The notes beneath the pieces were generated by a model that saw only the letters and a program-made list of their open reading frames with translations, ran no database searches and was not told where the DNA came from. Of a stretch of 13,728 bases of DNA, positions 1-9,391 are shown piece by piece. The stretch is from Gammaproteobacteria bacterium. Lineage in GTDB: Bacteria; Pseudomonadota; Gammaproteobacteria; Tenderiales; Tenderiaceae. The translations under genes were made by a program, and so were the position numbers. Positions within the stretch are counted from its first letter, which is position 1. Every line of letters begins with the position of its first letter. Where the stretch lies: the NCBI GenBank assembly GCA_027001525.1, contig JALTMR010000340.1, positions 1-13,728 on the forward strand, read 5' to 3'.

Positions 1-831
1 ATGCATTTGTGCGCGGATCATCTCGCCGATGTAAGGCGCCTGGACTTTAATTCCAGCTCGGTGCAGTGTGGCGGTGGCGGGCTGGGCCTTGGCGGTTTCG
101 TACTCGTCAGTAGTGATGTAGCCCAGGGTGTGCATACGGGATAATACGTAGTTTCTGCGTATTACGGCACGGTTAGTATTGGCCAACGGGTTGTACGCCG
201 AAGGTGCTTTGGGCAAGCCGGCAATCATGGCCAGTTCGGCCAGGGTGAGCTGATCCAGAGGGCGGCCGTAATAGACCTGCGCTGCACTGGCGACGCCGTA
301 GGCACGGTTACCGAAATAGATTTTGTTGAAATAGAGCTCGAGAATCTGTTCTTTTGTCAATTCACGCTCAATCTGAAGCGATAGAAAGATCTCTTTCAGC
401 TTGCGGTTATAGGTTTTTTCGCGGCTGAGAAAAAAGTTCCGCGTCACCTGCATGGTAATGGTACTGCCACCCTGGCCCTTTTGCCCTGTGGTGATAAGGT
501 GGTAGGCGGCTCGGAGCAGGCCCTGATAGTCAACGCCGGGGTGTTCAAAAAAGCGGTTGTCCTCGGCAGAGACAATGGCCTGGACGAGGTGGGGAGGTAA
601 CTCGTCATAGGTAATCGGGCTCCGCTTTTTGTCACCATACTCAGCAATCAGCGCTCCGTCACTGGTGTAGACTTGCAGAGGCACCTGAAACTGGACGTCG
701 CGCAGTACTTCCACAGAGGGCAGGTCAGGTTTCAGGTAGTAATAGACACCAACTGTCGCCAGAATTCCCAACAGTGCTAAGGTTATAATGGTGATGATGG
801 TGCGGCGGATCAATTTGCCGATGGATTTCAT
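1..831 (-). CDS. mrcA: Penicillin-binding protein 1A (class A, bifunctional), N-terminal part; gene runs off the left edge
   Basis: Class A PBPs polymerise lipid II into glycan strands (glycosyltransferase, GT51) and cross-link peptides (transpeptidase) on the periplasmic face of the inner membrane. The 277 visible codons are open from the ATG at 829-831 (reverse strand) to position 1. Residues about 9-31 form the membrane anchor. The GT51 motifs follow in order: EDNRFFEHPG with catalytic Glu90, GQGGSTITMQ (119-128), RKLKEI (143-148), ILELYFNKIYFGNRAYG (163-179) and AGLPKAPSAYNP (204-215). The transpeptidase domain with its active-site serine lies outside the window, so bifunctionality is inferred from the family. 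The gene is divergent from pilM, as ponA is in Pseudomonas. I see no good Shine-Dalgarno sequence before the ATG, but the start places the anchor correctly. The name ponA is equally valid. Confidence 0.95.
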   Translation of the reverse strand, partial: MKSIGKLIRRTIITIITLALLGILATVGVYYYLKPDLPSVEVLRDVQFQVPLQVYTSDGALIAEYGDKKRSPITYDELPPHLVQAIVSAEDNRFFEHPGVDYQGLLRAAYHLITTGQKGQGGSTITMQVTRNFFLSREKTYNRKLKEIFLSLQIERELTKEQILELYFNKIYFGNRAYGVASAAQVYYGRPLDQLTLAELAMIAGLPKAPSAYNPLANTNRAVIRRNYVLSRMHTLGYITTDEYETAKAQPATATLHRAGIKVQAPYIGEMIRAQMH

Positions 832-1005
832 ACTATATAGATAAGGCTTCGTGGGCTGGAAAACGCTGCTTAGTTTACTTGAAGTTAGTCAGGCATTTAT
901 ATAGTCCGTTCCACTTTATAGCGAGGGGAGGGGAGCCGCATCCGGTGATAGTCGATAAAGCTGGCCAGGTTAGCGTGACTTCTTTCGCAGAACATGTTGA
1001 AAATA

Positions 1006-1034
1006 TTGATAGAACGTAAAGTCTGGGTTTAAAT
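1006..1034 (+). promoter_or_regulatory. Candidate sigma-70 promoter for pilMNOPQ
   Basis: TTGATA at 1006-1011 (5 of 6 to the -35 consensus) is followed after 17 bp by TTAAAT at 1029-1034 (4 of 6 to the -10 consensus). A transcript starting about 7 bases later would have a leader of roughly 50 nt before the pilM start. The match is by eye only and other hexamers nearby, such as TTGAAA at 997-1002, lack a good -10. Confidence 0.35.
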
Positions 1035-1078
1035 GCCCGATAACCCCTACGGACTTGATGAGCAAGGAAAGATTATTT

Positions 1079-2153
<1,075 letters not shown>

Positions 2154-2154
<1 letters not shown>

Positions 2155-2726
2155 TGACGCAGATTAACCTACTACCCTGGCGTGAAGCGCAGCGCAAAGA
2201 GCGTAAAAGGCAGTTCTCCTCCATTGCGATCGGTGCAGCTATATTGATGACAGCCCTGGTGTTCTACGCACATGTGTACATCAACGGCTTGATTGAGCAC
2301 CAGAATAACCGTAACAAATTTCTGCAGGATGAAATTGCAAAAGTTGATGAGAGCATTAAAGCGATACGTGAACTGGAAAGTGCAAAAAAGGCGCTCCTGA
2401 TTCGCATGAACGTTATTCAGGATCTCCAGAGTCGTCGTCCCATGGTCGTTCATATGCTCGACGAATTGGTCCATGCCGTGCCCGAAGGGCTCTATTTGAA
2501 CAGCATGGAGCAAAAGGGGCATGAGGTGATACTGGACGGGTTGGCACAGTCCAATGCCAGGGTGTCGGCGTTTATGCGCCGGCTGGATGCCTCCGAGTGG
2601 TTCGATAGCCCCCGGCTTGAGGTGATTCAAGTCGAAGAAAAAGATGGCAAACGATCCAGTAAATTCACTTTGGTGGTCAAACAGGTGAACCCCGACGAGT
2701 CGGAAGATCACGGGGGGGATGAATAG
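2154..2726 (+). CDS. pilN: Type IV pilus alignment protein PilN
   Basis: PilN is a bitopic inner-membrane protein that links cytoplasmic PilM to periplasmic PilO. The 190-residue product begins with the PilM-binding signature INLLPWR (residues 4-10), followed by a basic stretch (11-19), one transmembrane segment (about 22-44), a charged coiled-coil region (about 45-95) and a small periplasmic domain with a ferredoxin-like fold in this family (about 98-176). I chose the ATG at 2154 because it overlaps the pilM stop, has GAGGAG at 2139-2144 as SD, and puts INLLPWR at its normal distance from the terminus. The in-frame ATG at 2124 would add ten residues from inside pilM and is unlikely. Confidence 0.96.
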
Positions 2727-3337
2727 TGAGCAGCGGACTGAATAATTTTTTTGATGATCTAAAAAGCCTGGACTTTAACGACGTCGGTTCGTGGCCGATC
2801 CCCGTTAAGGCCTTGGCCATCGTGCTGCTGAGTGTCGGTGTTCTCGGGCTGGGTTTTTGGCTGGATACACAGAACCAGCTTGATGATCTGGAACGGGCGG
2901 AAAAGAAAGAGACCGAGTTAAAGCAGGTCTTTGAGACCAAGCAGCACAAAGCGATCAATCTGGAGGCGTACAAGCAGCAGATGAAGGAGATGGAGCAGTC
3001 TTTTGGTGCGATGCTGCGACAGCTGCCGAGCAAAACTGAGGTCGCAGAGCTGCTGGTTGATATCTCCCAGGCGGGGCTGGCAAATGGTTTGGAGTTTGAG
3101 CTGTTTAAACCGGAAGGCGAGTCACCGGAGGAGTTCTATGCTGAGCTCCCGATCAATATCCGGGTCACCGGGGAGTATCACGATTTCGGGCGTTTTGTCA
3201 GTGACGTGGCGGCACTTCCCCGGATTGTGACGTTGCATGACATCTCAATATCTGCCGGGAAAGGCACAGAGGGAGCCGGTAGCCTGGTTATGGCTGCCAC
3301 AGCGAAGACCTATCGATATCTTGAGGAGGAAGAGTAA
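2726..3337 (+). CDS. pilO: Type IV pilus alignment protein PilO
   Basis: PilO forms a heterodimer with PilN in the inner membrane and helps couple the pilus motor to the secretin. The 203-residue product has a short cytoplasmic N-terminus, a transmembrane helix (about 28-47), a strongly charged coiled coil (about 50-95) and a C-terminal periplasmic domain (about 100-198) whose NIRVTGEYHDFGRFVSDVA segment (144-162) is typical of PilO. The start is GTG at 2726, whose G is also the last base of the pilN TAG. The SD is the G-rich run at 2712-2718. No in-frame ATG exists before the membrane helix, so the GTG start is well supported. The TAA at the end overlaps the pilP ATG by one base. Confidence 0.95.
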   Translation: MSSGLNNFFDDLKSLDFNDVGSWPIPVKALAIVLLSVGVLGLGFWLDTQNQLDDLERAEKKETELKQVFETKQHKAINLEAYKQQMKEMEQSFGAMLRQLPSKTEVAELLVDISQAGLANGLEFELFKPEGESPEEFYAELPINIRVTGEYHDFGRFVSDVAALPRIVTLHDISISAGKGTEGAGSLVMAATAKTYRYLEEEE

Positions 3338-3909
3338 TGACTCAGGGTATTGCATCGAGGATATTGAACGGCGCCAAGGGCGCAGTGTTGCTGTTTGTTG
3401 CTGTGACTTTGGTCGGTTGTGCTGATAGTGATGTTGAGGATCTTCGCGCCTTCGTTGCCAAGGTCAAGTCGAGCAAGCAGGGCCGGGTCGAGCCCCTGCC
3501 GGAGTTTGTGCCCACCGCCAGTTTTCGTTACTCGGCAGCGGGTATGGACGACCCCTTCATGTCGTGGGAGTTAAAGCGTGCCAGACAGCAGGCAGCCCAG
3601 CGTGAAGAGGAAGAGGTCGAGGTCTCCAACGGCCTGAGTCCGGACGTGCGTCGTCGCCGCGAGCCACTGGAGAGTTATCCGCTGGATACCTTGAGAATGG
3701 TGGGCACCATGACGCGAGAGGGTGAACAGGTCGTGCTGGTGAAATCCCCTGATGGGCTGATTTCCCGCGTCAGCCCTGGAAATTACCTCGGGCAGAATCA
3801 TGGTAAAGTCGTTGCCATTAAGGAAGACAGAATAGAGCTGGTGGAGATTGTTCCTGATGGCTTGGGCGGGTGGCTGGAACGCCCCGCTTCCTTGGCGTTA
3901 GTGGAATGA
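3337..3909 (+). CDS. pilP: Type IV pilus lipoprotein PilP
   Basis: PilP bridges the PilN/PilO pair and the N0 domain of the secretin PilQ. The 190-residue product has a type II signal peptide with a hydrophobic core (about 14-27) and lipobox LVGC, so Cys28 is the expected lipidated residue of the mature protein. A flexible, partly acidic and arginine-rich region follows (about 30-115). The C-terminal beta-sandwich domain (about 116-190) contains LRMVGTM (119-125), VSPGNYLGQNHGKV (145-158) and VEIVPDGLGGWLERP (169-183), all characteristic of PilP. SD GAGGAGGA at 3323-3330 lies 6 nt before the ATG. After the Cys come Ala29 and Asp30; I would not predict inner- versus outer-membrane sorting from this. 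A 21-bp gap separates it from pilQ. Confidence 0.95.
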   Translation: MTQGIASRILNGAKGAVLLFVAVTLVGCADSDVEDLRAFVAKVKSSKQGRVEPLPEFVPTASFRYSAAGMDDPFMSWELKRARQQAAQREEEEVEVSNGLSPDVRRRREPLESYPLDTLRMVGTMTREGEQVVLVKSPDGLISRVSPGNYLGQNHGKVVAIKEDRIELVEIVPDGLGGWLERPASLALVE

Positions 3910-3930
3910 TCCCAGAAGAGGGCATGGTAA

Positions 3931-6102
3931 ATGATGCAGCAAATGAGTGAAGAGTCGAGCGCCTCAATGAGAACAAACAGCATATTTGGAATGATGGGCA
4001 GAGTCGGTGCAGTCGTCGTGGCGATGGTTGTGTGGTTAGGCACCGGATCGTTAGCTGCGGCACAGGAGGAGGGAGGCGCTGCTAACGCGCTGGAATCCGT
4101 CAACGTCTCCAGTCTGGCGGGTAACCGTATCCAGATTAAATTCTCCATGGCCAAACCGGCACCGGAGCCGCTGAGTTTTACCATTGATAGCCCTGCCAGA
4201 ATTGCTCTTGATTTCGCCAATACAGCCAACAAGTTGCCTGCCCGAAATACCGAGATTGGTGTGGGGGTTGCTCGCAGCGTGAGCGCGGTTGAGGCCAGGG
4301 GTCGCACGCGGGTCGTCCTGAATCTCGTGCGCTTGGTGCCCTATGAGCTGAAAGTCGAGGGCAACGATGTCTACGTAATTCTGGAAGGGGTCAACAGCGG
4401 CCAAATGGTCTCTGCCCCGCCAGCAGACAAGCCGGCCACCGTATTTAGCCGGCCCAAAGTGTCGGCAGCACATGAGATCAATAAAATTGATTTTCGTCGT
4501 GGCGATGAGGGGGAAGCCCGCGTGTTGGTCTCTCTCTCAGATACCTCTACGGGGGTGAACATTCGTGAACGCGGCGATAAGCTGGTTCTTGATTTTGTCG
4601 ATACCGGCCTGCCGGCGGAGCTGGAGCAGGAGATAGACGTCACCGATTTTGCGACACCAGTGACGAAGATAGAAACCTTCCGCCAGGGCAATAATGTACG
4701 GATGCTGATTTCGGCCCAGGGGAACTACGAGCATTTGGCGTATCAGTCTGAAAATTTGTTAACCATTGAGATTAAAGAGAAAGAGCAGCCAGACCTGGAG
4801 GCATTGCGGCGTGCAGGTGATGAAAGTGCATTTAGCGGTGAGCGCCTGTCCCTGAATTTCCAGAATATCGAGGTGAGGGCGGTATTGCAGTTGATTGCTG
4901 ATTTCACTGGTATGAACCTGGTGACCAGTGACACGGTTTCCGGTGAGCTGACACTGCGTTTGCAGAATGTGCCCTGGGATCAGGCCCTCGATATTATTCT
5001 GCGCACCAAGGGTTTGGCTATGCGGGAGATGGGCAACGTCATGTACATCGCGCCAGCCGAGGAGATTGCCGCACGCGAAACGGCGGAGCTGGAATCCCGT
5101 CGTCAGGTGGCCGAGCTGGAAGCACTCTATTCCGATGTCGTGCAGATTAACTACGCCAAGGCATCTGATATCGCTGATTTGCTGAAAGCTGGCGAGAACA
5201 GCCTGCTCTCTTCGCGAGGCAGTGTCTCTATCGACACCCGTACCAACACGCTTTTGATCAATGACATTACGGAAAAGCTGGATGAAATCCGCAAGCTGAT
5301 CGCGATTCTGGATGTACCGGTCCGGCAGGTACTGATCGAATCCCGTATCGTGATTGCCAACAGCAAATTCAGCAAAGAGATTGGTGTTCGTTTTGGTATT
5401 ACGAGACAGAGTGGCGGTGGTGTGCCAGGAGAAGGGGATCGAAATATTGTGACAGGCAACCTCAGTGCCGTGGATAACTTGATTAACCAGGAGCCCATTG
5501 ACATCAATAACGATACTCTGAATGTTAATTTGCCTGCCGCCAACCCTGCCGGCCAGATTGCCTTGGCGCTGGCGAAACTGCCTTTTGGCACGTTAGTGGA
5601 TCTTGAGTTGTCTGCCATGCAGGCCGAAGGCAAAGGTGAGGTGGTATCAACGCCCCGCCTGATCACCGCGAACCAGAAAGAGGCCTTTATCGAGCAAGGG
5701 GTGGAGATTCCCTATCAAAAGGCCACGGCCTCAGGGGCCACCTCTGTCTCCTTCAAGAAGGCGGTGATGAGCCTGAAAGTGACCCCCCATATCACCCCTG
5801 ACGACCGCGTTATTATGGATCTTGTGATCAACAAAGACAGCGTGGGTGACGTGTTTCAGGGCATTCCCAGCATCAATACGCGAGAGATTAATACCCAGGT
5901 GCTGACCGAAAATGGCGAGACGGTCGTGCTCGGCGGTGTTTATGAGCAAGATAGCAACAAAGGGGTGGATCGCGTTCCGTTTTTTGGTGATCTGCCGCTT
6001 ATTGGTGCCCTGTTCCGCTCCAGCTCAAACCGGGACAGCAAAGAGGAGCTGTTGATCTTCATTACGCCCAAGATCATCAAGGAAGGCATGTCCATCCAGT
6101 AG
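3931..6102 (+). CDS. pilQ: Type IV pilus secretin PilQ
   Basis: PilQ forms the outer-membrane channel through which the pilus fibre leaves the cell. The 723-residue product is close to the Pseudomonas length. In order: a signal peptide whose hydrophobic core is about 25-40 with likely cleavage after LAAA (44); two AMIN domains that bind peptidoglycan (about 55-150 and 183-280); the STN/N0 domain (about 305-375, NFQNIEVRAVLQLIADFTG); an N1/KH-like domain (about 403-465); and the secretin core (about 466-715) with GEVVSTPRLITANQ (569-582), VEIPYQ (591-596) and VPFFGDLPLIGALF (682-695). It ends in the usual ELLIFITPKII. The start is uncertain: ATG 3931 has an upstream AGAGGG, but an in-frame ATG at 3967 (residue 13) would give a more ordinary signal peptide. 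It is the last gene of the operon and is followed by a strong terminator. Confidence 0.97.
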   Translation: MMQQMSEESSASMRTNSIFGMMGRVGAVVVAMVVWLGTGSLAAAQEEGGAANALESVNVSSLAGNRIQIKFSMAKPAPEPLSFTIDSPARIALDFANTANKLPARNTEIGVGVARSVSAVEARGRTRVVLNLVRLVPYELKVEGNDVYVILEGVNSGQMVSAPPADKPATVFSRPKVSAAHEINKIDFRRGDEGEARVLVSLSDTSTGVNIRERGDKLVLDFVDTGLPAELEQEIDVTDFATPVTKIETFRQGNNVRMLISAQGNYEHLAYQSENLLTIEIKEKEQPDLEALRRAGDESAFSGERLSLNFQNIEVRAVLQLIADFTGMNLVTSDTVSGELTLRLQNVPWDQALDIILRTKGLAMREMGNVMYIAPAEEIAARETAELESRRQVAELEALYSDVVQINYAKASDIADLLKAGENSLLSSRGSVSIDTRTNTLLINDITEKLDEIRKLIAILDVPVRQVLIESRIVIANSKFSKEIGVRFGITRQSGGGVPGEGDRNIVTGNLSAVDNLINQEPIDINNDTLNVNLPAANPAGQIALALAKLPFGTLVDLELSAMQAEGKGEVVSTPRLITANQKEAFIEQGVEIPYQKATASGATSVSFKKAVMSLKVTPHITPDDRVIMDLVINKDSVGDVFQGIPSINTREINTQVLTENGETVVLGGVYEQDSNKGVDRVPFFGDLPLIGALFRSSSNRDSKEELLIFITPKIIKEGMSIQ

Positions 6103-6124
6103 GCACTTCGCTGTCTCCGACTTG

Positions 6125-6158
6125 ACTAAAAAGAGGCCGAAACCGGCCTCTTTTTAGT
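6125..6158 (+). terminator. Rho-independent terminator after pilQ
   Basis: A perfect 15-bp stem (6125-6139 with 6144-6158) closes a 4-nt AAAC loop. The core is GAGGCCG/CGGCCTC, with an A-tract on the left and a T-tract on the right (6151-6155), and further T residues follow at 6159-6160. It starts 23 bases after the pilQ stop. The symmetrical A/T tracts mean it could work in both directions, but both neighbours are on the plus strand, so its main role should be ending the pilMNOPQ transcript. Confidence 0.92.
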
Positions 6159-6230
6159 TTGAGGTAAGCGCCAGGGCCGTTTTTTTGGTAAATTCACCCC
6201 TTCGCCGAAAATAGCTCCCTGGTTCTTCCC

Positions 6231-6821
6231 ATGCTCTATTCACCATCGAAACAGATCAACGTCTACCTTGTCGGCCCGATGGGCTCGGGCAAGACGACTA
6301 TTGGCAGGCAGTTGGCCAAGGTATTACGGGTAGAGTTTATCGATAGCGACCACGAAATAGAGGCTCGCACCGGCGCGACCATTCCCTGGATATTTGATAT
6401 CGAAGGTGAAGAGGGCTTCCGCAAGCGCGAGAAAATGGTGATCGAGGATCTTACCCGGCGCAAAGGCGTTGTGTTGGCCACCGGGGGCGGCGTGGTATTG
6501 GCTCCGGAGAATCGGGGTTGCTTGCAGCACGGCGGTATCGTGGTCTACCTGAGAGCCAGTCTCGATGAGCTATTTGAGCGCACGGCAAAAGACAAAAACA
6601 GGCCATTGCTGCAGACGGAAGATCCCAAGGCGAAACTAGGGGCCATTTTGCAAGAGCGTGAACCGCTCTATCTGGAAGTAGCCGACCTGGTGGTTGATAC
6701 CGGCCGCAAAGGCGTTCGGCCTCTGGTACGTGAGTTGGCCGGCAGGGTGAAGCGGCTTGCCCGGCGGCGAGAAAAAGTGGCCAAACAGCAGGCTAAAGAG
6801 AAGAATTCCCTATCGACATGA
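6231..6821 (+). CDS. aroK: Shikimate kinase
   Basis: AroK phosphorylates shikimate to shikimate 3-phosphate with ATP, the fifth step of the shikimate pathway, in the cytoplasm. The 196-residue product has the P-loop GPMGSGKT (15-22), shikimate-binding residues Asp38/Asp40 in IDSD, Arg64 in EGFRKRE, the glycine triplet in ATGGGVV (83-89), the lid arginine in NRPLL (Arg124) and Arg143 in EREPLY. It is about 20 residues longer than many family members because of a basic, lysine/arginine-rich tail (about 172-191). No other ATG, GTG or TTG codon lies in frame between this ATG and the upstream in-frame TAA at 6189, and there is no recognisable SD. It lies behind the pilQ terminator, so it should have its own promoter, which I could not identify. 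It overlaps aroB by four bases (ATGA). Confidence 0.96.
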   Translation: MLYSPSKQINVYLVGPMGSGKTTIGRQLAKVLRVEFIDSDHEIEARTGATIPWIFDIEGEEGFRKREKMVIEDLTRRKGVVLATGGGVVLAPENRGCLQHGGIVVYLRASLDELFERTAKDKNRPLLQTEDPKAKLGAILQEREPLYLEVADLVVDTGRKGVRPLVRELAGRVKRLARRREKVAKQQAKEKNSLST

Positions 6822-7897
6822 AGACCTTGAACGTAAATTTGGGCGACCGTAGCTACCCCATTTATATCGGCGTTGATTTACTGGCGGATGCCGATCGACT
6901 TGTACCCTACATCCAGGGACAGGAGGTGGTTGTTGTTACCAACAGCACTGTTGCGCCCCTCTATCTGGACAAGATCCTGCGCCTGCTTTCAGACAAGCGG
7001 GTTGAAACTGTCATTCTCCCGGATGGGGAAGAGTACAAGACGCTGACGGTGCTAGACGATATTTTTACCGCCATGCTGGAGCAGCACTTTAGTCGTCGCG
7101 TTACCGTGATTGCCCTGGGTGGCGGCGTGATTGGCGACATGGCGGGCTTTGCCGCCGCGTGTTATCAGCGCGGCGTACCCTTCATCCAAATTCCCACCAC
7201 CCTGCTCTCTCAGGTTGACTCTTCCGTGGGTGGCAAAACGGCGGTGAATCATCCGCTGGGCAAAAATATGATCGGTGCTTTTTATCAGCCCCAATGTGTT
7301 GTGGCTGACATCTCCACGCTAAAAACGCTGGAGCCACGCCAGCTCAGCGCCGGAATCGCCGAGGTGATCAAATATGGCCTGATTTCAGATGCCGAGTTTC
7401 TGGCCTGGCAAGAGGCGCACATGGAGCAGTTACTGGCGCTGGATGAAGAGGCGCTCATATACGCCGTTGAACGTTCGTGCCAGAACAAGGCCGATGTTGT
7501 GGCCGCAGATGAGCACGAAAAAGGGGTACGTGCCCTGCTCAATCTGGGTCACACCTTTGGCCACGCTATCGAGACAGGCATGGGTTATGGCGACTGGCTC
7601 CACGGTGAAGCCGTGGCGGCGGGCATGTACATGGCCGCAGACCTGTCGGCGCGCCTGGGCTGGATCGATCAAAGCGATGTCGAACGGCTGGAAGCGCTAC
7701 TGCTACGGGCCAAATTGCCCATTTTCGGCCCCAAGGCGTTGAGTGCTCAGCGGATGTTGGAACTGATGGCGGTGGATAAAAAAGTGGTAGAGGGACAGAT
7801 TCGCCTGGTGCTGTTGAAGTCCCTGGGGGAAGCGGTGGTGACAGATGATTTCTCCACCGAGCTGCTGCTCGACACCCTGGCGCGGTGCCGGCGCTAA
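6818..7897 (+). CDS. aroB: 3-dehydroquinate synthase
   Basis: AroB converts 3-deoxy-D-arabino-heptulosonate 7-phosphate to 3-dehydroquinate, the second step of the shikimate pathway, using NAD+ and a divalent metal. The 359 residues match the family length. Key features are the DGEEYKT block (69-75), the NAD-binding [11 protein letters not shown] (101-111), [16 protein letters not shown] (126-141), [12 protein letters not shown] (144-155), and the metal ligands Glu182 (AEVIKYG), His245 ([10 protein letters not shown]) and His262 (LHGEAV). The 17-residue spacing between the two His ligands is the one I recall for E. coli AroB. The ATG overlaps the aroK TGA (ATGA), indicating translational coupling, which fits the weak SD. 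Its TAA overlaps the ATG of the next gene by one base. Confidence 0.97.
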   Translation: MKTLNVNLGDRSYPIYIGVDLLADADRLVPYIQGQEVVVVTNSTVAPLYLDKILRLLSDKRVETVILPDGEEYKTLTVLDDIFTAMLEQHFSRRVTVIALGGGVIGDMAGFAAACYQRGVPFIQIPTTLLSQVDSSVGGKTAVNHPLGKNMIGAFYQPQCVVADISTLKTLEPRQLSAGIAEVIKYGLISDAEFLAWQEAHMEQLLALDEEALIYAVERSCQNKADVVAADEHEKGVRALLNLGHTFGHAIETGMGYGDWLHGEAVAAGMYMAADLSARLGWIDQSDVERLEALLLRAKLPIFGPKALSAQRMLELMAVDKKVVEGQIRLVLLKSLGEAVVTDDFSTELLLDTLARCRR

Positions 7898-9057
7898 TGT
7901 CCAATCGGCCGCAGTTGGCACCTTATGCGTCTCGGCCTGAACAGTCTCGCGGCCGTCGCTACCCCGAAGAGGTGCCGCGTTTTCGGAGCGAGTATCAGCG
8001 CGATAGAGACCGCATCGTCCACTGCTCCGCTTTTCGTCGGCTGGAGTACAAAACCCAGGTCTTTGTGAACCACGAAGGCGACATGTTCCGCACCCGCCTG
8101 ACCCACTCCATCGAGGTGGCCCAGATTGGCCGCACCATGTCGCGCATTCTCGGCTTGAACGAAGACCTGGTTGAAGCAATCGCCCTGGCACACGACCTGG
8201 GTCATACCCCCTTTGGTCACGCGGGCCAGGACGTGCTGAACGAATGCATGCAGCACTTTGGCGGCTTTGAACACAATCTTCAGTCCCTGCGTGTGGTGGA
8301 TGAGCTGGAGGAGAAGTACGCCAACTTTCCCGGCCTGAATCTCACCTTTGAAACGCGCGAGGGGATTCTGAAACATTGTCAGCGGGACAAGGCCAAAGCG
8401 CTGGGTGAATTGGGCCAGCGTTTTCTGGCCAACACCCAGCCTGGCCTGGAGGCCCAGCTGGCCAATCTGGCGGATGAAATTGCCTATAACCACCATGACA
8501 TTGACGATGGCTTGCGGGCCGGCTTGATCACCGTCGAGCAGCTGCTCGATGTGGCGCTGTTTCGCGCCCAGTACGACGAAGTGCAACGGTTATACCCCGA
8601 CATCAGCGGTCGTCGATTAGTGCACGAAATCACCCGCCGCATGATCGACGTCCAGGTGACCAATCTTGTGACAACAACGCAGGCCAACATTGAGCGCGAG
8701 AGCCCGGCCAGTGCCGATGAGGTGCGGGCGCTGGGCTGCTCACTGGTCAGCTACGGCGATCAGGTGACGGCGTACAATCTTGAACTGAAACGGTTTTTAC
8801 GCCACAACCTCTATCGTCACTACCGCGTCATGCGCATGACAGGCAAGGCCGGACGGGTGATTCGCGATCTGTTCGGGGTTTTTCTTGAAACGCCGTCATT
8901 GATGCCCCCTGAGCAGTTGCAGGCGGCCAGGCTGCTGGAGGCGCAGCAGGGCGAAAGCGGTCGGGCGCGTGCCGTGGCCGACTATATCGCCGGCATGACA
9001 GACCGCTTTGCCATTCTGGAGCACGGTCGTCTGTTCGATCCCGCTGCGCTGACCTAA
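7897..9057 (+). CDS. dgt: dGTPase-family HD deoxynucleoside triphosphate triphosphohydrolase (type 2, dGTPase-like)
   Basis: Members of this family hydrolyse dGTP or other dNTPs to the deoxynucleoside and inorganic triphosphate, affecting cellular dNTP pools. The 386-residue product has the HD-domain metal ligands His70 (RLTHS), His99-Asp100 ([14 protein letters not shown]) and Asp193 ([10 protein letters not shown]), together with the N-terminal [14 protein letters not shown] (43-56) and [11 protein letters not shown] (122-132) typical of dGTPase-like proteins. It is shorter than E. coli Dgt (about 505 residues) and fits the dGTPase-like subgroup, whose substrate preference cannot be read from sequence. 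The start at ATG 7897 overlaps the aroB stop (TAATG) and has no clear SD, so coupling to aroB translation is likely; GTG 7885 in frame is possible but less likely. In Pseudomonas, as I remember it, dgt is not at this locus. Confidence 0.93.
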   Translation: MSNRPQLAPYASRPEQSRGRRYPEEVPRFRSEYQRDRDRIVHCSAFRRLEYKTQVFVNHEGDMFRTRLTHSIEVAQIGRTMSRILGLNEDLVEAIALAHDLGHTPFGHAGQDVLNECMQHFGGFEHNLQSLRVVDELEEKYANFPGLNLTFETREGILKHCQRDKAKALGELGQRFLANTQPGLEAQLANLADEIAYNHHDIDDGLRAGLITVEQLLDVALFRAQYDEVQRLYPDISGRRLVHEITRRMIDVQVTNLVTTTQANIERESPASADEVRALGCSLVSYGDQVTAYNLELKRFLRHNLYRHYRVMRMTGKAGRVIRDLFGVFLETPSLMPPEQLQAARLLEAQQGESGRARAVADYIAGMTDRFAILEHGRLFDPAALT

Positions 9058-9070
9058 AAAAGGCTGAGCC

Positions 9071-9322
9071 ATGCGTATCTACATGCAAACCCCACCGCTG
9101 CATGACAAGGCCCCCAGGTTTTACCACCTTTTCCTGCAGCAAGACCTTCTCGACGGTTGGTCTTTGGTCAAAGAGTGGGGCTACCAAGGGGCTGGCGGGC
9201 GTCTCAAGCGGGAATTTTACAGTGAGCGGGAAGTGGCGGAACAGGCCTTGCTGGAGGCGCGGGATGCGCAAATCAAACGAGGTTACAAGGTGGTGTTCGT
9301 CGAAGGTCTCAAGGATAACTGA
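9071..9322 (+). CDS. Small WGR-domain protein
   Basis: This 83-residue protein is almost entirely one WGR domain (about 14-76). RFYHLFLQQDL (16-26) gives the first strand, GWSLVKEWG (29-37) the signature strand, GGRLKREFYS (42-51) the next, and a helix with EREVAEQALLEARDAQIKR (52-70) precedes GYKVVF (71-76). The WGR domain is known from eukaryotic PARP1/2, where it contacts DNA ends, and from bacterial MolR and small stand-alone proteins of unknown role. Here the triad reads W36-G37-Y38, so the name-giving arginine is absent. Thirteen bases separate it from dgt, and AAAAGGCTGAG before the ATG may serve as a weak SD. It is probably cotranscribed with aroK-aroB-dgt. Family assignment is by pattern recognition and no specific function can be claimed. 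Confidence 0.82.
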   Translation: MRIYMQTPPLHDKAPRFYHLFLQQDLLDGWSLVKEWGYQGAGGRLKREFYSEREVAEQALLEARDAQIKRGYKVVFVEGLKDN

Positions 9323-9391
9323 CACAGTGCTTATCAGTCCCGGCACTTTGTAGTAGTTTGGATACAACGAATTCATCAACGCGCGTAGCTC

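Noticed and set aside
923..935. GAGGGGAGGGGAG as a G-quadruplex
   Set aside because: Only two G4 runs are present; four runs are needed for an intramolecular quadruplex.
2712..2718. Run of seven G residues near the end of pilN as a programmed frameshift site
   Set aside because: A -1 shift meets TGA at 2720-2722 and a +1 shift meets a stop soon after, so no PilN-PilO fusion results. The run is better explained as the ribosome binding site for the GTG start of pilO.
7885..7896. GTG at 7885 as the dgt start
   Set aside because: It lies inside the aroB end and adds only four residues; ATG 7897 in the TAATG overlap is the simpler start. I cannot fully exclude it.
7894..8586. Reverse-strand open frame of 230 codons opposite dgt
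   Set aside because: It lies antisense to conserved HD-domain sequence, with no recognisable protein and no promoter or SD of its own.
9326..9347. Inverted repeat AGTGC/GCACT between the WGR gene and the damX-like gene as a terminator
   Set aside because: The stem is only 5 bp with a 12-nt loop and only three T residues follow, so it is too weak to call.
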